From: an uncultured Verrucomicrobiota bacterium
Lineage (GTDB): Bacteria; Verrucomicrobiota; Kiritimatiellia; CAIVKH01
Length of the DNA stretch: 64,000 nt
Assembly (NCBI GenBank): GCA_937872895.1
Contig: CALMUP010000023.1
Location: 62,001-126,000, forward strand
Reading direction: 5' to 3'
Shown: one piece after another, positions 26,856 to 35,096 of the stretch
Layout of the letters: every line of letters begins with the position of its first letter
Numbering within the stretch: position 1 is the stretch's first letter
The notes under the pieces: model-generated
Seen by the model: the letters and a program-made list of their open reading frames with translations, nothing else
Told to the model about the DNA's origin: nothing
Database searches by the model: none
Translations under genes and position numbers: made by a program

Positions 26856-29800
26856 TTACGCCGGCGATACTTCGCCCAGGGCCTGATTGATCGCGGCGAT
26901 CAGGTCGTCGCGGTGGTATGGCTTGGTGACCACACCGATGAAGCCGAACATCTCGTGGCGGGCCATGATTTCATCCATCGAGTAGCCGCTGGACACGATG
27001 GCCTTGACCTTCGGGTCGAGCTGCTGGAGGTTCTCGAACGTCTCTTTGCCCCCCATCCCGCCCGGGATGGTCAGGTCGAGGATGACCAGGTCAAAGGGTG
27101 TGCCATGCTCAAAAGCCTGCTGGTACAGGTTCAGGGCCTCCATGCCATGGCGGGCCACCCGCACCTGGAAACCTGCGCGCTCGAGAATGCGGGCGGTGAT
27201 CTTCAGGATCGCCTCCTCGTCATCCATCACCAGGATCCGCGCATCGCGCGCGCTGGCCCGCGGCCCATCCACCTCCGTCTCCACCAGTTTCTGGCCGGGC
27301 AGGCCGGGCAGCAGGAAGGTGAACTCGGCGCCCTTGTCCACCACCGACTGCACGACGAGGTTGCCTCCGTGCTTCTTGATGATCGAGAAGCTGGTGGTCA
27401 GGCCCAGTCCGTTGCCGGTGGACTTCGTGCTGAAATACGGATCGAAGATCTTGCCGATGTTGCGTTCCGGGATCCCCACGCCGTGGTCCTTGACCGAAAC
27501 CGACACGTAGGTGCCGGAGGGTAGCGAGAACCGGTTGCCCTGCTTCAACTCCAGGTTCTGTGCGGTGATCTCGATCACGCCGCCGTTGGGCATGGCCTGG
27601 TCGGCATTCAGGACAAGGTTCTGCACGACCTGGCTGATCTGGCCGCTGTCGATGTCGGCGATCCACAACGCGGGCGGTATGTCCAGCTCCAGGCGGGAGG
27701 CTGATCCGCGCACGGCGAAACGGGCGGCATCGGACACCACGCGCCCAACATCGGCCGGCCGCTTCACCGGCAAGCCGCCCTTGGCGAAGGTCAACAGTTG
27801 CTGGGTCAACTCGCGGGCGCGGATCACCGCCTGCTCCGCCTCGGTGATAAGCTCCACATTCTCCGGCAGGACCCCGTCGCGCGACTGGCGGATCATCGTG
27901 ATGTTGCCGAGGATCGAGGTCAGGATGTTGTTGAAATCATGGGCGATGCCACCAGCCAGCAAGCCGAGCGACTCGAGTTTCTGCGCCTTGATGCGTTCCG
28001 CCTCGATGTGGTGCTGGTCGGTCACGTTGCGGCCGATGACCACGAGGCCGATCGTCTCGCCGAACTCGTTCTTGAGCGGCATGCGGCTGAACGAAAGGAT
28101 CGTTGTTTCGCCGGCCTCATTGACGATGGTCGACTCCTGGTTGATGTCCGTCGATCCCGCCAGCACCCGTTGCTCGATGTGGTGGCTGACCGCCGCCGTG
28201 GCCGAAGGGAACAGGTCGAAATCGGTGCGCCCGAGCAGGGCCCCCTCCCCGCCCACACCGAGGTAGCGCGCGGCCGCCGCATTCGCCGCCAAATACTGGT
28301 GGCGCTTGTCCTTGATGAAAATCACATCGGACAGGTTCTCGATCAGCGTTCGGAGCAGGTTCCGCTCGCGCGCCAGCTCCTCGCTGTGCCGCGAACGCTC
28401 GATGGCGATGCCGGCGATGTAGCCCGCCCGCTCGAGCAGGGCGACCTCCTCCACCGTCGGACGGAAAACATGGTTGTGGTAGATCGCGAAGGTGCCGAGG
28501 ATGCCACCGTGGCGGGTGTGGATCGGCTTCGACCAGCACGAGCGGAGGTTGAAGCGGGTGGCCACCTCCCGGAACTGTTCCCACAAGGGATCCGTGTGGA
28601 TGTCCGCCACAATGACCATGCGGTTCTCCGCCACGGCCGTTCCGCAGGATCCGACCCCCGAACCCACCGCCAACCCGTCGATCAGGGCGGTGTATTCCTC
28701 GGGCAGGTTCGGGGCGATGCCGCGAAGGAGATGCTTGCCCTCCTCATCGACGAAGAGGATCGAGCACAAGGCCCCCGGCATCAGCTTCTCCATGTCCAGC
28801 ACCAGGCGGTGCAGCACGGAGGCCAGCGGTTCGCTGCGGCTGATCATCGCCAGCAATTCCTTCTCGGTCTGGGACATGACTTCCGCGCGGTGTCGCACGG
28901 TGATATCCTCGAAGCTCGCCACGCCGCCGATTACCGCGCCCGTCGCATCGCGCAGCGGACCGGCCAGCACCTCGATCCAGGCATCGCGCATCGTCTCGTC
29001 GTCGTGGTAGGCCCCCAGATAGGTGGCGTTCTCGCCGGTCAAGGCGCGGCGCAACGCCGGTGCAAAGCGCGTGTCGGCCAGACGGTTCATGTCGAAACCG
29101 AGCATCGCGCTGCCCGGAGCATGCACCAGCTCGGTGAACTGGCGGTTGAAATGGGTGATCCGCAGGTCGCGATCGAAATTGACCACGCCGATCGGCACCT
29201 GGTCAAACAGTTGCTGGTAGCGCGACTCGGCCAGGTTGCGTGCCTCGAGCGCCTGCCACACGTCGCGCCGGGCCAGACGGTTCCGGCGACTCAGCGCCCA
29301 GACCCCGACACCCAACGCCATGGCCAACAGGGCGGCCAACCCGTAACCGACCCAGCCGGCCCGGTGAAGCGAAGCCATGCGCTGCAGGAATTCCTCCATG
29401 CGCATCGTCACCCCCACAACGCCCGCGACCCGGCCATCGCGATCACGGAAAGGCGCATAGGCCACCCGCACCAAACGGCCATCGCGGGATTCGATGTTCG
29501 CGCCCACCGCGCTGACACCGCCGCGCAACGCCCGCACCAACGCCGGGTCCGGCCCGCTGACCTCCTCCATGATCCGCCTTCCGGACGCTCCGGGCCCACT
29601 GATCGTCCGCTCCGACGACTGGACATCGAAGATGAAGCGGAAGCTTTTTCCCTCGGCCTCGACAAAACTGCTGACCCCGAGGAGGCGCGGGTTCTTGGCC
29701 AGGAACCGGCGCAACTTGGCCGCCTCGCTCTGAAAGACCGCTTCGTTTTCCTGATCCGCCGAGACCAGCATGCGGTGGAGGTCGCCATCAACCAGCAACG

Positions 29801-30005
29801 CGGCGGATTCCGCCGATTCGCGCATGGACACCTCGATCTCGGCGTGGAGCGCATTCCCTGCGGATTGACCGAGGTAGGCGAGCGGAATGCAGGACGAGAC
29901 GAAGACGAACAGGGCGGTAAACACGCCGTCGCGTACGGGATGCTCGCGGATCGGCCACGCCAGACTTCCCCCCGGCGCGTCCGTGGCTTTTGAATCGGAC
30001 GTCAC
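26856..30005 (-). CDS. Hybrid sensor histidine kinase (periplasmic sensor, PAS-GAF-PAS, kinase, receiver)
   Basis: A 1,049-aa protein. A first membrane span (near residue 30) and a second (WVGYGLAALLAMALGVGVWAL, ~220) bracket a periplasmic domain with a CHASE/Cache-like layout. Cytoplasmic order: PAS (QLFDQVPIGVVNFDRDL), GAF (~410-570), PAS (ENLSDVIFIKDKRHQY), HisKA with phospho-acceptor His in GGIAHDFNNIL (~685), HATPase (GVGIPERNIGKIFDPYFSTK), and a C-terminal receiver whose Asp lies in DLVILDLTIPG (~977). GTG 30005 is chosen because a promoter with a 6-nt gap precedes it; the longer TTG start at 30041 coincides with the -35 box. No cognate regulator is adjacent, so output probably goes through phosphorelay. 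Confidence 0.92.
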   Translation of the reverse strand: MTSDSKATDAPGGSLAWPIREHPVRDGVFTALFVFVSSCIPLAYLGQSAGNALHAEIEVSMRESAESAALLVDGDLHRMLVSADQENEAVFQSEAAKLRRFLAKNPRLLGVSSFVEAEGKSFRFIFDVQSSERTISGPGASGRRIMEEVSGPDPALVRALRGGVSAVGANIESRDGRLVRVAYAPFRDRDGRVAGVVGVTMRMEEFLQRMASLHRAGWVGYGLAALLAMALGVGVWALSRRNRLARRDVWQALEARNLAESRYQQLFDQVPIGVVNFDRDLRITHFNRQFTELVHAPGSAMLGFDMNRLADTRFAPALRRALTGENATYLGAYHDDETMRDAWIEVLAGPLRDATGAVIGGVASFEDITVRHRAEVMSQTEKELLAMISRSEPLASVLHRLVLDMEKLMPGALCSILFVDEEGKHLLRGIAPNLPEEYTALIDGLAVGSGVGSCGTAVAENRMVIVADIHTDPLWEQFREVATRFNLRSCWSKPIHTRHGGILGTFAIYHNHVFRPTVEEVALLERAGYIAGIAIERSRHSEELARERNLLRTLIENLSDVIFIKDKRHQYLAANAAAARYLGVGGEGALLGRTDFDLFPSATAAVSHHIEQRVLAGSTDINQESTIVNEAGETTILSFSRMPLKNEFGETIGLVVIGRNVTDQHHIEAERIKAQKLESLGLLAGGIAHDFNNILTSILGNITMIRQSRDGVLPENVELITEAEQAVIRARELTQQLLTFAKGGLPVKRPADVGRVVSDAARFAVRGSASRLELDIPPALWIADIDSGQISQVVQNLVLNADQAMPNGGVIEITAQNLELKQGNRFSLPSGTYVSVSVKDHGVGIPERNIGKIFDPYFSTKSTGNGLGLTTSFSIIKKHGGNLVVQSVVDKGAEFTFLLPGLPGQKLVETEVDGPRASARDARILVMDDEEAILKITARILERAGFQVRVARHGMEALNLYQQAFEHGTPFDLVILDLTIPGGMGGKETFENLQQLDPKVKAIVSSGYSMDEIMARHEMFGFIGVVTKPYHRDDLIAAINQALGEVSPA

Positions 30006-30011
30006 GCACCC

Positions 30012-30041
30012 AGTATAGGTCGGGACGCCGCGGTTTGCCAA
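30012..30041 (-). promoter_or_regulatory. Promoter of the hybrid kinase gene
   Basis: On the minus strand, TTGGCA (30041-30036), 18-bp spacer, TATACT (30017-30012), 6 nt to GTG 30005. The -35 box directly abuts the dnaE stop codon, so the kinase has its own promoter and probably a leaderless mRNA. Confidence 0.65.
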
Positions 30042-33000
30042 TCACGATTGAGCGGCACGGCGCGGCCCGCCGAACGGACGCGGCGGCCGCAGGCACGGCG
30101 CGGGATTGATGGCGAGGAAGACCGTGTTTTCCCCGAGGATCTTCTCCACCGCCCGGACCACCTGCTCCTTGGCCGTGACCTTGAAGCTGTGATCCGCCTC
30201 GATGAAGATCTTTTCGCCGCCGGGCTGTTCGACGCACAACCCCACCGGAGTGTCGCCCGGATACGAACGCAACACGCCCTTGATCTCGCGCAACACCTGC
30301 TCGTCGGCCCGTGCCGCGCTGATGTGGATGTGGAACTTGCGGCAGAAATGCCGGTGCACCTCGGTCAACGGGTAGATCTCCGAGGCGTACATCTTGAGCC
30401 CGCCGTCCTCGTTGATCGCCTCGCCGCACACCAGCACCGGCGCCTCCTCGCGCAGGTACACGCCGAACTCGCTGAACGCGGCCGGAAAAACCACGACCTC
30501 GACCACCCCGTCGAGCTGCTCGAGCACGAACACGCCCATCGGCTCCTGCTTGGTCTTGGTGAATTTCTTCGCGAACTGGGTGACCAGCCCGCCGATCCGG
30601 GTGCGCGTCTTCTCGGTCAGCTCGCGCAACTGCTCGGTCCCGGCCAGCGCATACCGGTCCAGCGTCCACTGGTGCGCGGCCAGCGGATGCCCCGACACGT
30701 AGAACCCGAGCAGCTCCTTCTCGGCGGCGAGCTCGACGCTCTGCGGCCACGGCTCGGCCGCGGGCAGGTCGTCGACCACACCGCCCCCCGGCCCCGCCGC
30801 CACCGCATCGCCGAACAGCGAGAACTGCCCGACCGCCCGGTCGCGCTGCAGCGCCGCCGCCCGCCCCACCGCGCCCTCGATGCCCGCGAACAGCCGGCTG
30901 CGCGGCATGCCGGTGAAATCAAACGCCCCGCTGCGCACCAGGCTCTCCAGCGTCTTCTTGTTCGCCGCCTGCCCGTCGATGCGGTTGCAGAAATCGGACA
31001 GCCCCTTGAACGGACCGCCCTTCTCGCGCTCCTCGACGATGGCCCGGGTCGCCGCCTCGCCGACGTTCTTGATGCCGGACATGCCGAAACGGATCGCGTT
31101 CTTTACCGGCGTGAACAGCACCCCGCTCTCGTTGACGCTCGGTGGCAGCAACTGGATCCCGAGCAACTGGCACTCCGCGATGAACAGCTTCATCCGGTCG
31201 GAATTGCCGATTTCGAAGGAGAGCGAGGCCGCCATGAACTCGGTCGGGTAATGCGCCTTCAGGTACGCGGTCTGCCACGACACGATCGCGTAGGCCGCGC
31301 TGTGCGACTTGTTGAACCCGTAGCCGGCGAAGCGCTCGATGTTATCAAAGATCGCCCCGGCCTTGTCCTTGGGGATCTGGTTGGCGGTGGCGCACCCCTC
31401 GACGAACTTGGCCCGCTGGTTGGCCATCTCCTTCGCGTCCTTCTTGCCCATCACGCGGCGCATCATGTCGCCTTGGCCGAGCGAGAACCCGGCGAGCACG
31501 TTGGTCGCGGCCATGACCTGCTCCTGGTACACCATGACCCCGAAGGTCTCCTCGAGCGTGTCCTTGAGCAGCGGATGGTCGTACTCGATCTTGACCTGCC
31601 CGTGGCGGCGCTTGATGAAGTCGTCGAGCATGTTCATCGGGCCCGGCCGGTACAGCGCGATCATGGCGATCAGGTCCTCGAACTTGGTCAGGATGAACTT
31701 GCGCAGCAGGTCGCGCATGCCCTTGCTTTCCACCTGGAACACCCCGACCGTGTCGCCACGGTTGAGCAGGTCGAAGGTCGGCTGGTCATCCATCGGGATG
31801 GTATCCATGTCGAGCTCGACCCCGAAGTTCCGCTTCACGTGCCGCACCGCCTCGACGATCACCGTCAGCGTCTTCAACCCGAGGAAGTCCATCTTGAGCA
31901 GGCCGATGTCGCCGAGCGGCGTCATCTCGTACTGCGTCACCGGCTCCTTGTCCTTGTCGCGGGTGAGCGGGACGATCTCGATCAGCGGCTTCTCGCCGAT
32001 CACCACGCCGGCCGCGTGGGTGCCCGGATTGCGGGCCAGCCCCTCGAGCACCGGCGCGTACTTCATGATGCGCATCGCATTCGGATCGGTCGCGCAGGCC
32101 TGGCGGAACTCCGGGCTCTCCTTCATCGCCTTCTCGAGGGTCATCTCCGGATCCTCCGGCACCATCTTGGCCAGCTTGTCGGCCTCGGACAGCGGGATCT
32201 CGAGCACGCGGGCGAGGTCGCGGATGACCGTCTTCGTGCCCAGCGTGCCGAAGGTGATGATCTGGGCGACGTTGTCGCGCCCGTACTTCCGCTTCACGTA
32301 CTCGATGACCTCGCCGCGCCGGATCTGGCAGAAGTCGATGTCGAAGTCCGGCGCCGACACGCGCTCGGGATTGAGGAACCGCTCGAAGAACAGGTTGTAC
32401 CGCAACGGATCGATGCCGGTGATGAACAACGCATAGGCGACGATGCTGCCCGCGCCGGACCCGCGGCCCGGCCCGACCGGAATGCCGCTGTCGTGCGCGA
32501 ACTTGATGAAGTCCCACACCACCAGGAAGTAGTTGATGAACCCGGTCTTCTCGATGATGCCCAGCTCGTAGTAGAAGCGGTCGGCGATGCGCCGCTCCTC
32601 GTCGTTGCGCGGCGCGTCGAGGTTCTCCACCCCGTAGCGGACCTTCAACCCCTCCTTGCCCAGCTTGATCAGGTACTGCTTCTGGGTGTAGCCCTCGGGC
32701 ACCTCGTAGGTCGGGAAATGCAGGTCCTTGCCCAGCTTGAACTCGACGTTGCACCGCTCGGCGATCGCCACCGTGTTGGCCAGCGCCTCCGGGAACTCGC
32801 GGAACAACGCGAGCATCTCCGCGCCCGACTTCAGGTAGAACTCCTCCGACCCGTACCGCAGCCGGTTCGGATCGCTCATCACCGTGCCCATCTGCATGCA
32901 CAACATCACGTCGTGCGCCTCGGCATGCTCCTTCTTCAGGTAGTGCACGTCATTGGAGACGATCAGCGGCAACCCGGTCTTGCGCGCCAACTCGACCAGC

Positions 33001-33584
33001 CCGCGGTTGGCCGCCTGCTGCTCCTCCAGCCCGTGGTTCTGCAACTCGAGGTAGAAATTGTCCGGCCCGAACAGGTCGCTGTACGCCCCCGCCAGCTCCA
33101 TCGCCAGCTTCATGTTCCCGCGCACGATCGCCTCGGGGATCTTCCCCTTCAGGCACGACGAGGTCGCGATCAACCCCCTGGCATGCTGCGACAACAGCTC
33201 CATGTCGATGCGCGGCTTGTAGTAGAAACCATTGAGCCAGCCCTCGGAGACCAGGCGGATCAGGTTCTGGTACCCCTCGTTGGTCGCGGCGAGCAGGACC
33301 TGGTGGTTGGTCTGCGAACCGGTCCCCTCCTCGACCTTCTTCTCGAACATGCGCCCGTGCGACATGTAGGCCTCGCAGCCGATGATCGGCTTCAGCCCCG
33401 CCTTCTTCGCCTTCTTGTAGAAGTCGATCGCCCCGTACATCACCCCGTGGTCGGTCAACGCCATCGCCGGCATGCCCAGCTCCACCGCCCGCGCCACCGC
33501 CTTGTCCAGGTGGTTCGCGCCATCCAGCAGACTGAAGTCGCTGTGGACATGCAGGTGGACGAATGGAATGTTCGGGTCGGTCAT
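30042..33584 (-). CDS. dnaE: DNA polymerase III alpha subunit (DnaE)
   Basis: A 1,180-aa replicative polymerase. The N-terminal PHP domain starts FVHLHVHSDFSLLDGA, then the pol III palm with the catalytic aspartates in PDFDIDFCQIRRGEVIEYV, followed by the fingers (GYGFNKSHSAAYAIVSWQT), a helix-hairpin-helix region, and an OB-fold near the C-terminus (RIGGLVTQFAKKFTKTKQ). The length is normal for DnaE1. ATG 33584 (MTDPNIPFVHLH) is chosen because a promoter lies just upstream and alignment with the family begins there. It is transcribed divergently from the archaemetzincin-like gene. Confidence 0.97.
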   Translation of the reverse strand: MTDPNIPFVHLHVHSDFSLLDGANHLDKAVARAVELGMPAMALTDHGVMYGAIDFYKKAKKAGLKPIIGCEAYMSHGRMFEKKVEEGTGSQTNHQVLLAATNEGYQNLIRLVSEGWLNGFYYKPRIDMELLSQHARGLIATSSCLKGKIPEAIVRGNMKLAMELAGAYSDLFGPDNFYLELQNHGLEEQQAANRGLVELARKTGLPLIVSNDVHYLKKEHAEAHDVMLCMQMGTVMSDPNRLRYGSEEFYLKSGAEMLALFREFPEALANTVAIAERCNVEFKLGKDLHFPTYEVPEGYTQKQYLIKLGKEGLKVRYGVENLDAPRNDEERRIADRFYYELGIIEKTGFINYFLVVWDFIKFAHDSGIPVGPGRGSGAGSIVAYALFITGIDPLRYNLFFERFLNPERVSAPDFDIDFCQIRRGEVIEYVKRKYGRDNVAQIITFGTLGTKTVIRDLARVLEIPLSEADKLAKMVPEDPEMTLEKAMKESPEFRQACATDPNAMRIMKYAPVLEGLARNPGTHAAGVVIGEKPLIEIVPLTRDKDKEPVTQYEMTPLGDIGLLKMDFLGLKTLTVIVEAVRHVKRNFGVELDMDTIPMDDQPTFDLLNRGDTVGVFQVESKGMRDLLRKFILTKFEDLIAMIALYRPGPMNMLDDFIKRRHGQVKIEYDHPLLKDTLEETFGVMVYQEQVMAATNVLAGFSLGQGDMMRRVMGKKDAKEMANQRAKFVEGCATANQIPKDKAGAIFDNIERFAGYGFNKSHSAAYAIVSWQTAYLKAHYPTEFMAASLSFEIGNSDRMKLFIAECQLLGIQLLPPSVNESGVLFTPVKNAIRFGMSGIKNVGEAATRAIVEEREKGGPFKGLSDFCNRIDGQAANKKTLESLVRSGAFDFTGMPRSRLFAGIEGAVGRAAALQRDRAVGQFSLFGDAVAAGPGGGVVDDLPAAEPWPQSVELAAEKELLGFYVSGHPLAAHQWTLDRYALAGTEQLRELTEKTRTRIGGLVTQFAKKFTKTKQEPMGVFVLEQLDGVVEVVVFPAAFSEFGVYLREEAPVLVCGEAINEDGGLKMYASEIYPLTEVHRHFCRKFHIHISAARADEQVLREIKGVLRSYPGDTPVGLCVEQPGGEKIFIEADHSFKVTAKEQVVRAVEKILGENTVFLAINPAPCLRPPRPFGGPRRAAQS

Positions 33585-33597
33585 GGGCGCAGGTTCT

Positions 33598-33625
33598 CTT
33601 ATAACGAACGGAAGATGGGATGCAA
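33598..33625 (-). promoter_or_regulatory. Promoter of dnaE
   Basis: On the minus strand, TTGCAT (33625-33620), 16-bp spacer, TATAAG (33603-33598), then 13 nt to ATG 33584. The expected leader is about 6 nt, with no ribosome-binding site. Confidence 0.55.
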
Positions 33626-33798
33626 CCATGGAGGAAGGCAAACCGAAGCAGCCAACCGAACCCATTCACCCGCACCGCATTGCACGGCACGCCTTTACGC
33701 TGCAGCCATGCACGATTCCGGCAGTTGAAGCCGGAGGGAACCCGACCTCCCGCCGAGCATCACCACGACGACCAGGTGCATCCACGCGACATCCGTCA

Positions 33799-33827
33799 TT
33801 GATACCATCCGCACGCCCCCCTACACT
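33799..33827 (+). promoter_or_regulatory. Promoter of the archaemetzincin-like/ankyrin operon
   Basis: TTGATA (33799-33804), 17-bp spacer, TACACT (33822-33827), then 6 nt to ATG 33834. Transcription should begin at or next to the ATG, giving a leaderless mRNA. The remaining bases between this site and the dnaE promoter (33626-33798) show no gene. Confidence 0.7.
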
Positions 33828-33833
33828 GCGTCC

Positions 33834-35096
33834 ATGCACGCCCGCACACGACACCTGACGCTGCTGGTCGCGGCCCTGTCCGCCTGCATCATGCCGGATG
33901 CCGGAAGCCAACACCCGGTCATGGAGAACCAGGGAAACACCGTCGCGGCGGAGGATGTTTCCGGAATCGTGGATGCCCGGCTCGAACAGGACGTGGCGAC
34001 GATCATTTCAGGCAATACCGTCTCCATCCGCCGCAACATCGACAAGCTCCACCTCCTGATCGGGCAATACCTTTCCGCTGGAAGAAAACCCGAGGCCATC
34101 GCCTTGCTGCGGACCGTCCTGACCGTCGAATCCAGCAACCTCGAGGCGCGCGTCACCCTGGCCGAACTGCTGGACAGCATCGGACAACCGGACGAAGCAC
34201 GACGCATGGCCATGGACGTGCTCAACGTCGCCGAGACGGAAACGCACCTGGCGCGCATCGATGCCATCGATCCATCGCTGCGCGACAACCTGGAAGCCAA
34301 CAACGCCTGGAACGCGTTCGACGCATCCACGAATGGACCGCGCATCGTGCTGGTTCCCGCAGGAGAGCACGACGGCTTTATCCTCCGGGAATTCGGAAGC
34401 CGCCTGAACAAGCTCCTCAAGATTCCGGTATCCATCAAGGAACCCGGGATCGATCAGGGAATACCGGAACGCGACCCCGGCGCGAAGTGGCTGGACACCT
34501 ATTACCGCCGCCTGGTCTACCGCCTGACCCTTGCGCAACAAGCCCTGCTCGGCCTCGATTTTGAGCCGACATCCGCCACGAAACCGACACGTGCGCAGAT
34601 GGAGACGCTGATCGACCGGTACCTGGAACTCGGCGGCATCACCACCAGCAACACCCTCGTCGCATTCCGGTCCACCCTGGCCGGATACGACTCCCGGATG
34701 CAATACGACGCCGACCGCCTCATCGCCGACACCAAACGGGCCTTCACGCCCGAACCCGGCGAGCAGATCCTGATCATCGCCGCCGGAGACATTTTCAGCG
34801 GAAACGCCAATTTCGTGTTCTGCTCCCCTCAACCACCCTTCGCCTGCATGTCGAATGCACGCTACTTCGGCGCCTACTGGAACGAGCCCGACTACCGTCC
34901 ACGCTTGATCAACCGTATGCTGCAAGCCGCCGTCTGGGGTGCCTTTGCCAACGCCGGCCTGCCGATGTGCACCACCCCGTACTGCATGCGTTCGTATGTC
35001 CATAATCTGCAGGAGCAGGATCGCAGCGAAAACCGGCTTTGCGAACCCTGCCGAAACCTCTGGAAAACCTATTCCGGCCATGAACCGACGCATTAG
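33834..35096 (+). CDS. Lipoprotein with an archaemetzincin-like domain lacking the zinc-protease site
   Basis: A 420-aa protein with a lipobox (LSAC, Cys18), so it is membrane-attached outside the cytoplasm. Residues ~70-140 form a TPR-like helical region. Residues ~168-410 follow the archaemetzincin pattern: PRIVLVPAGE start, SRMQYDADRL, GDIFSGNANFVF, and the cysteine set C379-x4-C384-x18-C403-x2-C406 that binds the structural zinc in that family. The catalytic HEXXHxxGxxH is gone: its five core positions read WGAFA (368-372), the glycine is kept, and the third His is Met. It should therefore be an inactive relative, perhaps a binding or scaffold protein. The stop overlaps the start of the next gene by 17 nt, so the pair is co-translated. 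Confidence 0.78.
   Translation: MHARTRHLTLLVAALSACIMPDAGSQHPVMENQGNTVAAEDVSGIVDARLEQDVATIISGNTVSIRRNIDKLHLLIGQYLSAGRKPEAIALLRTVLTVESSNLEARVTLAELLDSIGQPDEARRMAMDVLNVAETETHLARIDAIDPSLRDNLEANNAWNAFDASTNGPRIVLVPAGEHDGFILREFGSRLNKLLKIPVSIKEPGIDQGIPERDPGAKWLDTYYRRLVYRLTLAQQALLGLDFEPTSATKPTRAQMETLIDRYLELGGITTSNTLVAFRSTLAGYDSRMQYDADRLIADTKRAFTPEPGEQILIIAAGDIFSGNANFVFCSPQPPFACMSNARYFGAYWNEPDYRPRLINRMLQAAVWGAFANAGLPMCTTPYCMRSYVHNLQEQDRSENRLCEPCRNLWKTYSGHEPTH

Noticed and set aside
30006-30041. TTG 30041 as the hybrid kinase start
   Set aside because: This TTG is the first triplet of the -35 box TTGGCA; GTG 30005 follows the -10 box.
30048-33728. Plus-strand open frame of about 1,200 codons opposite dnaE
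   Set aside because: His/Arg/Leu-rich shadow of an unmistakable dnaE; no motif of its own.
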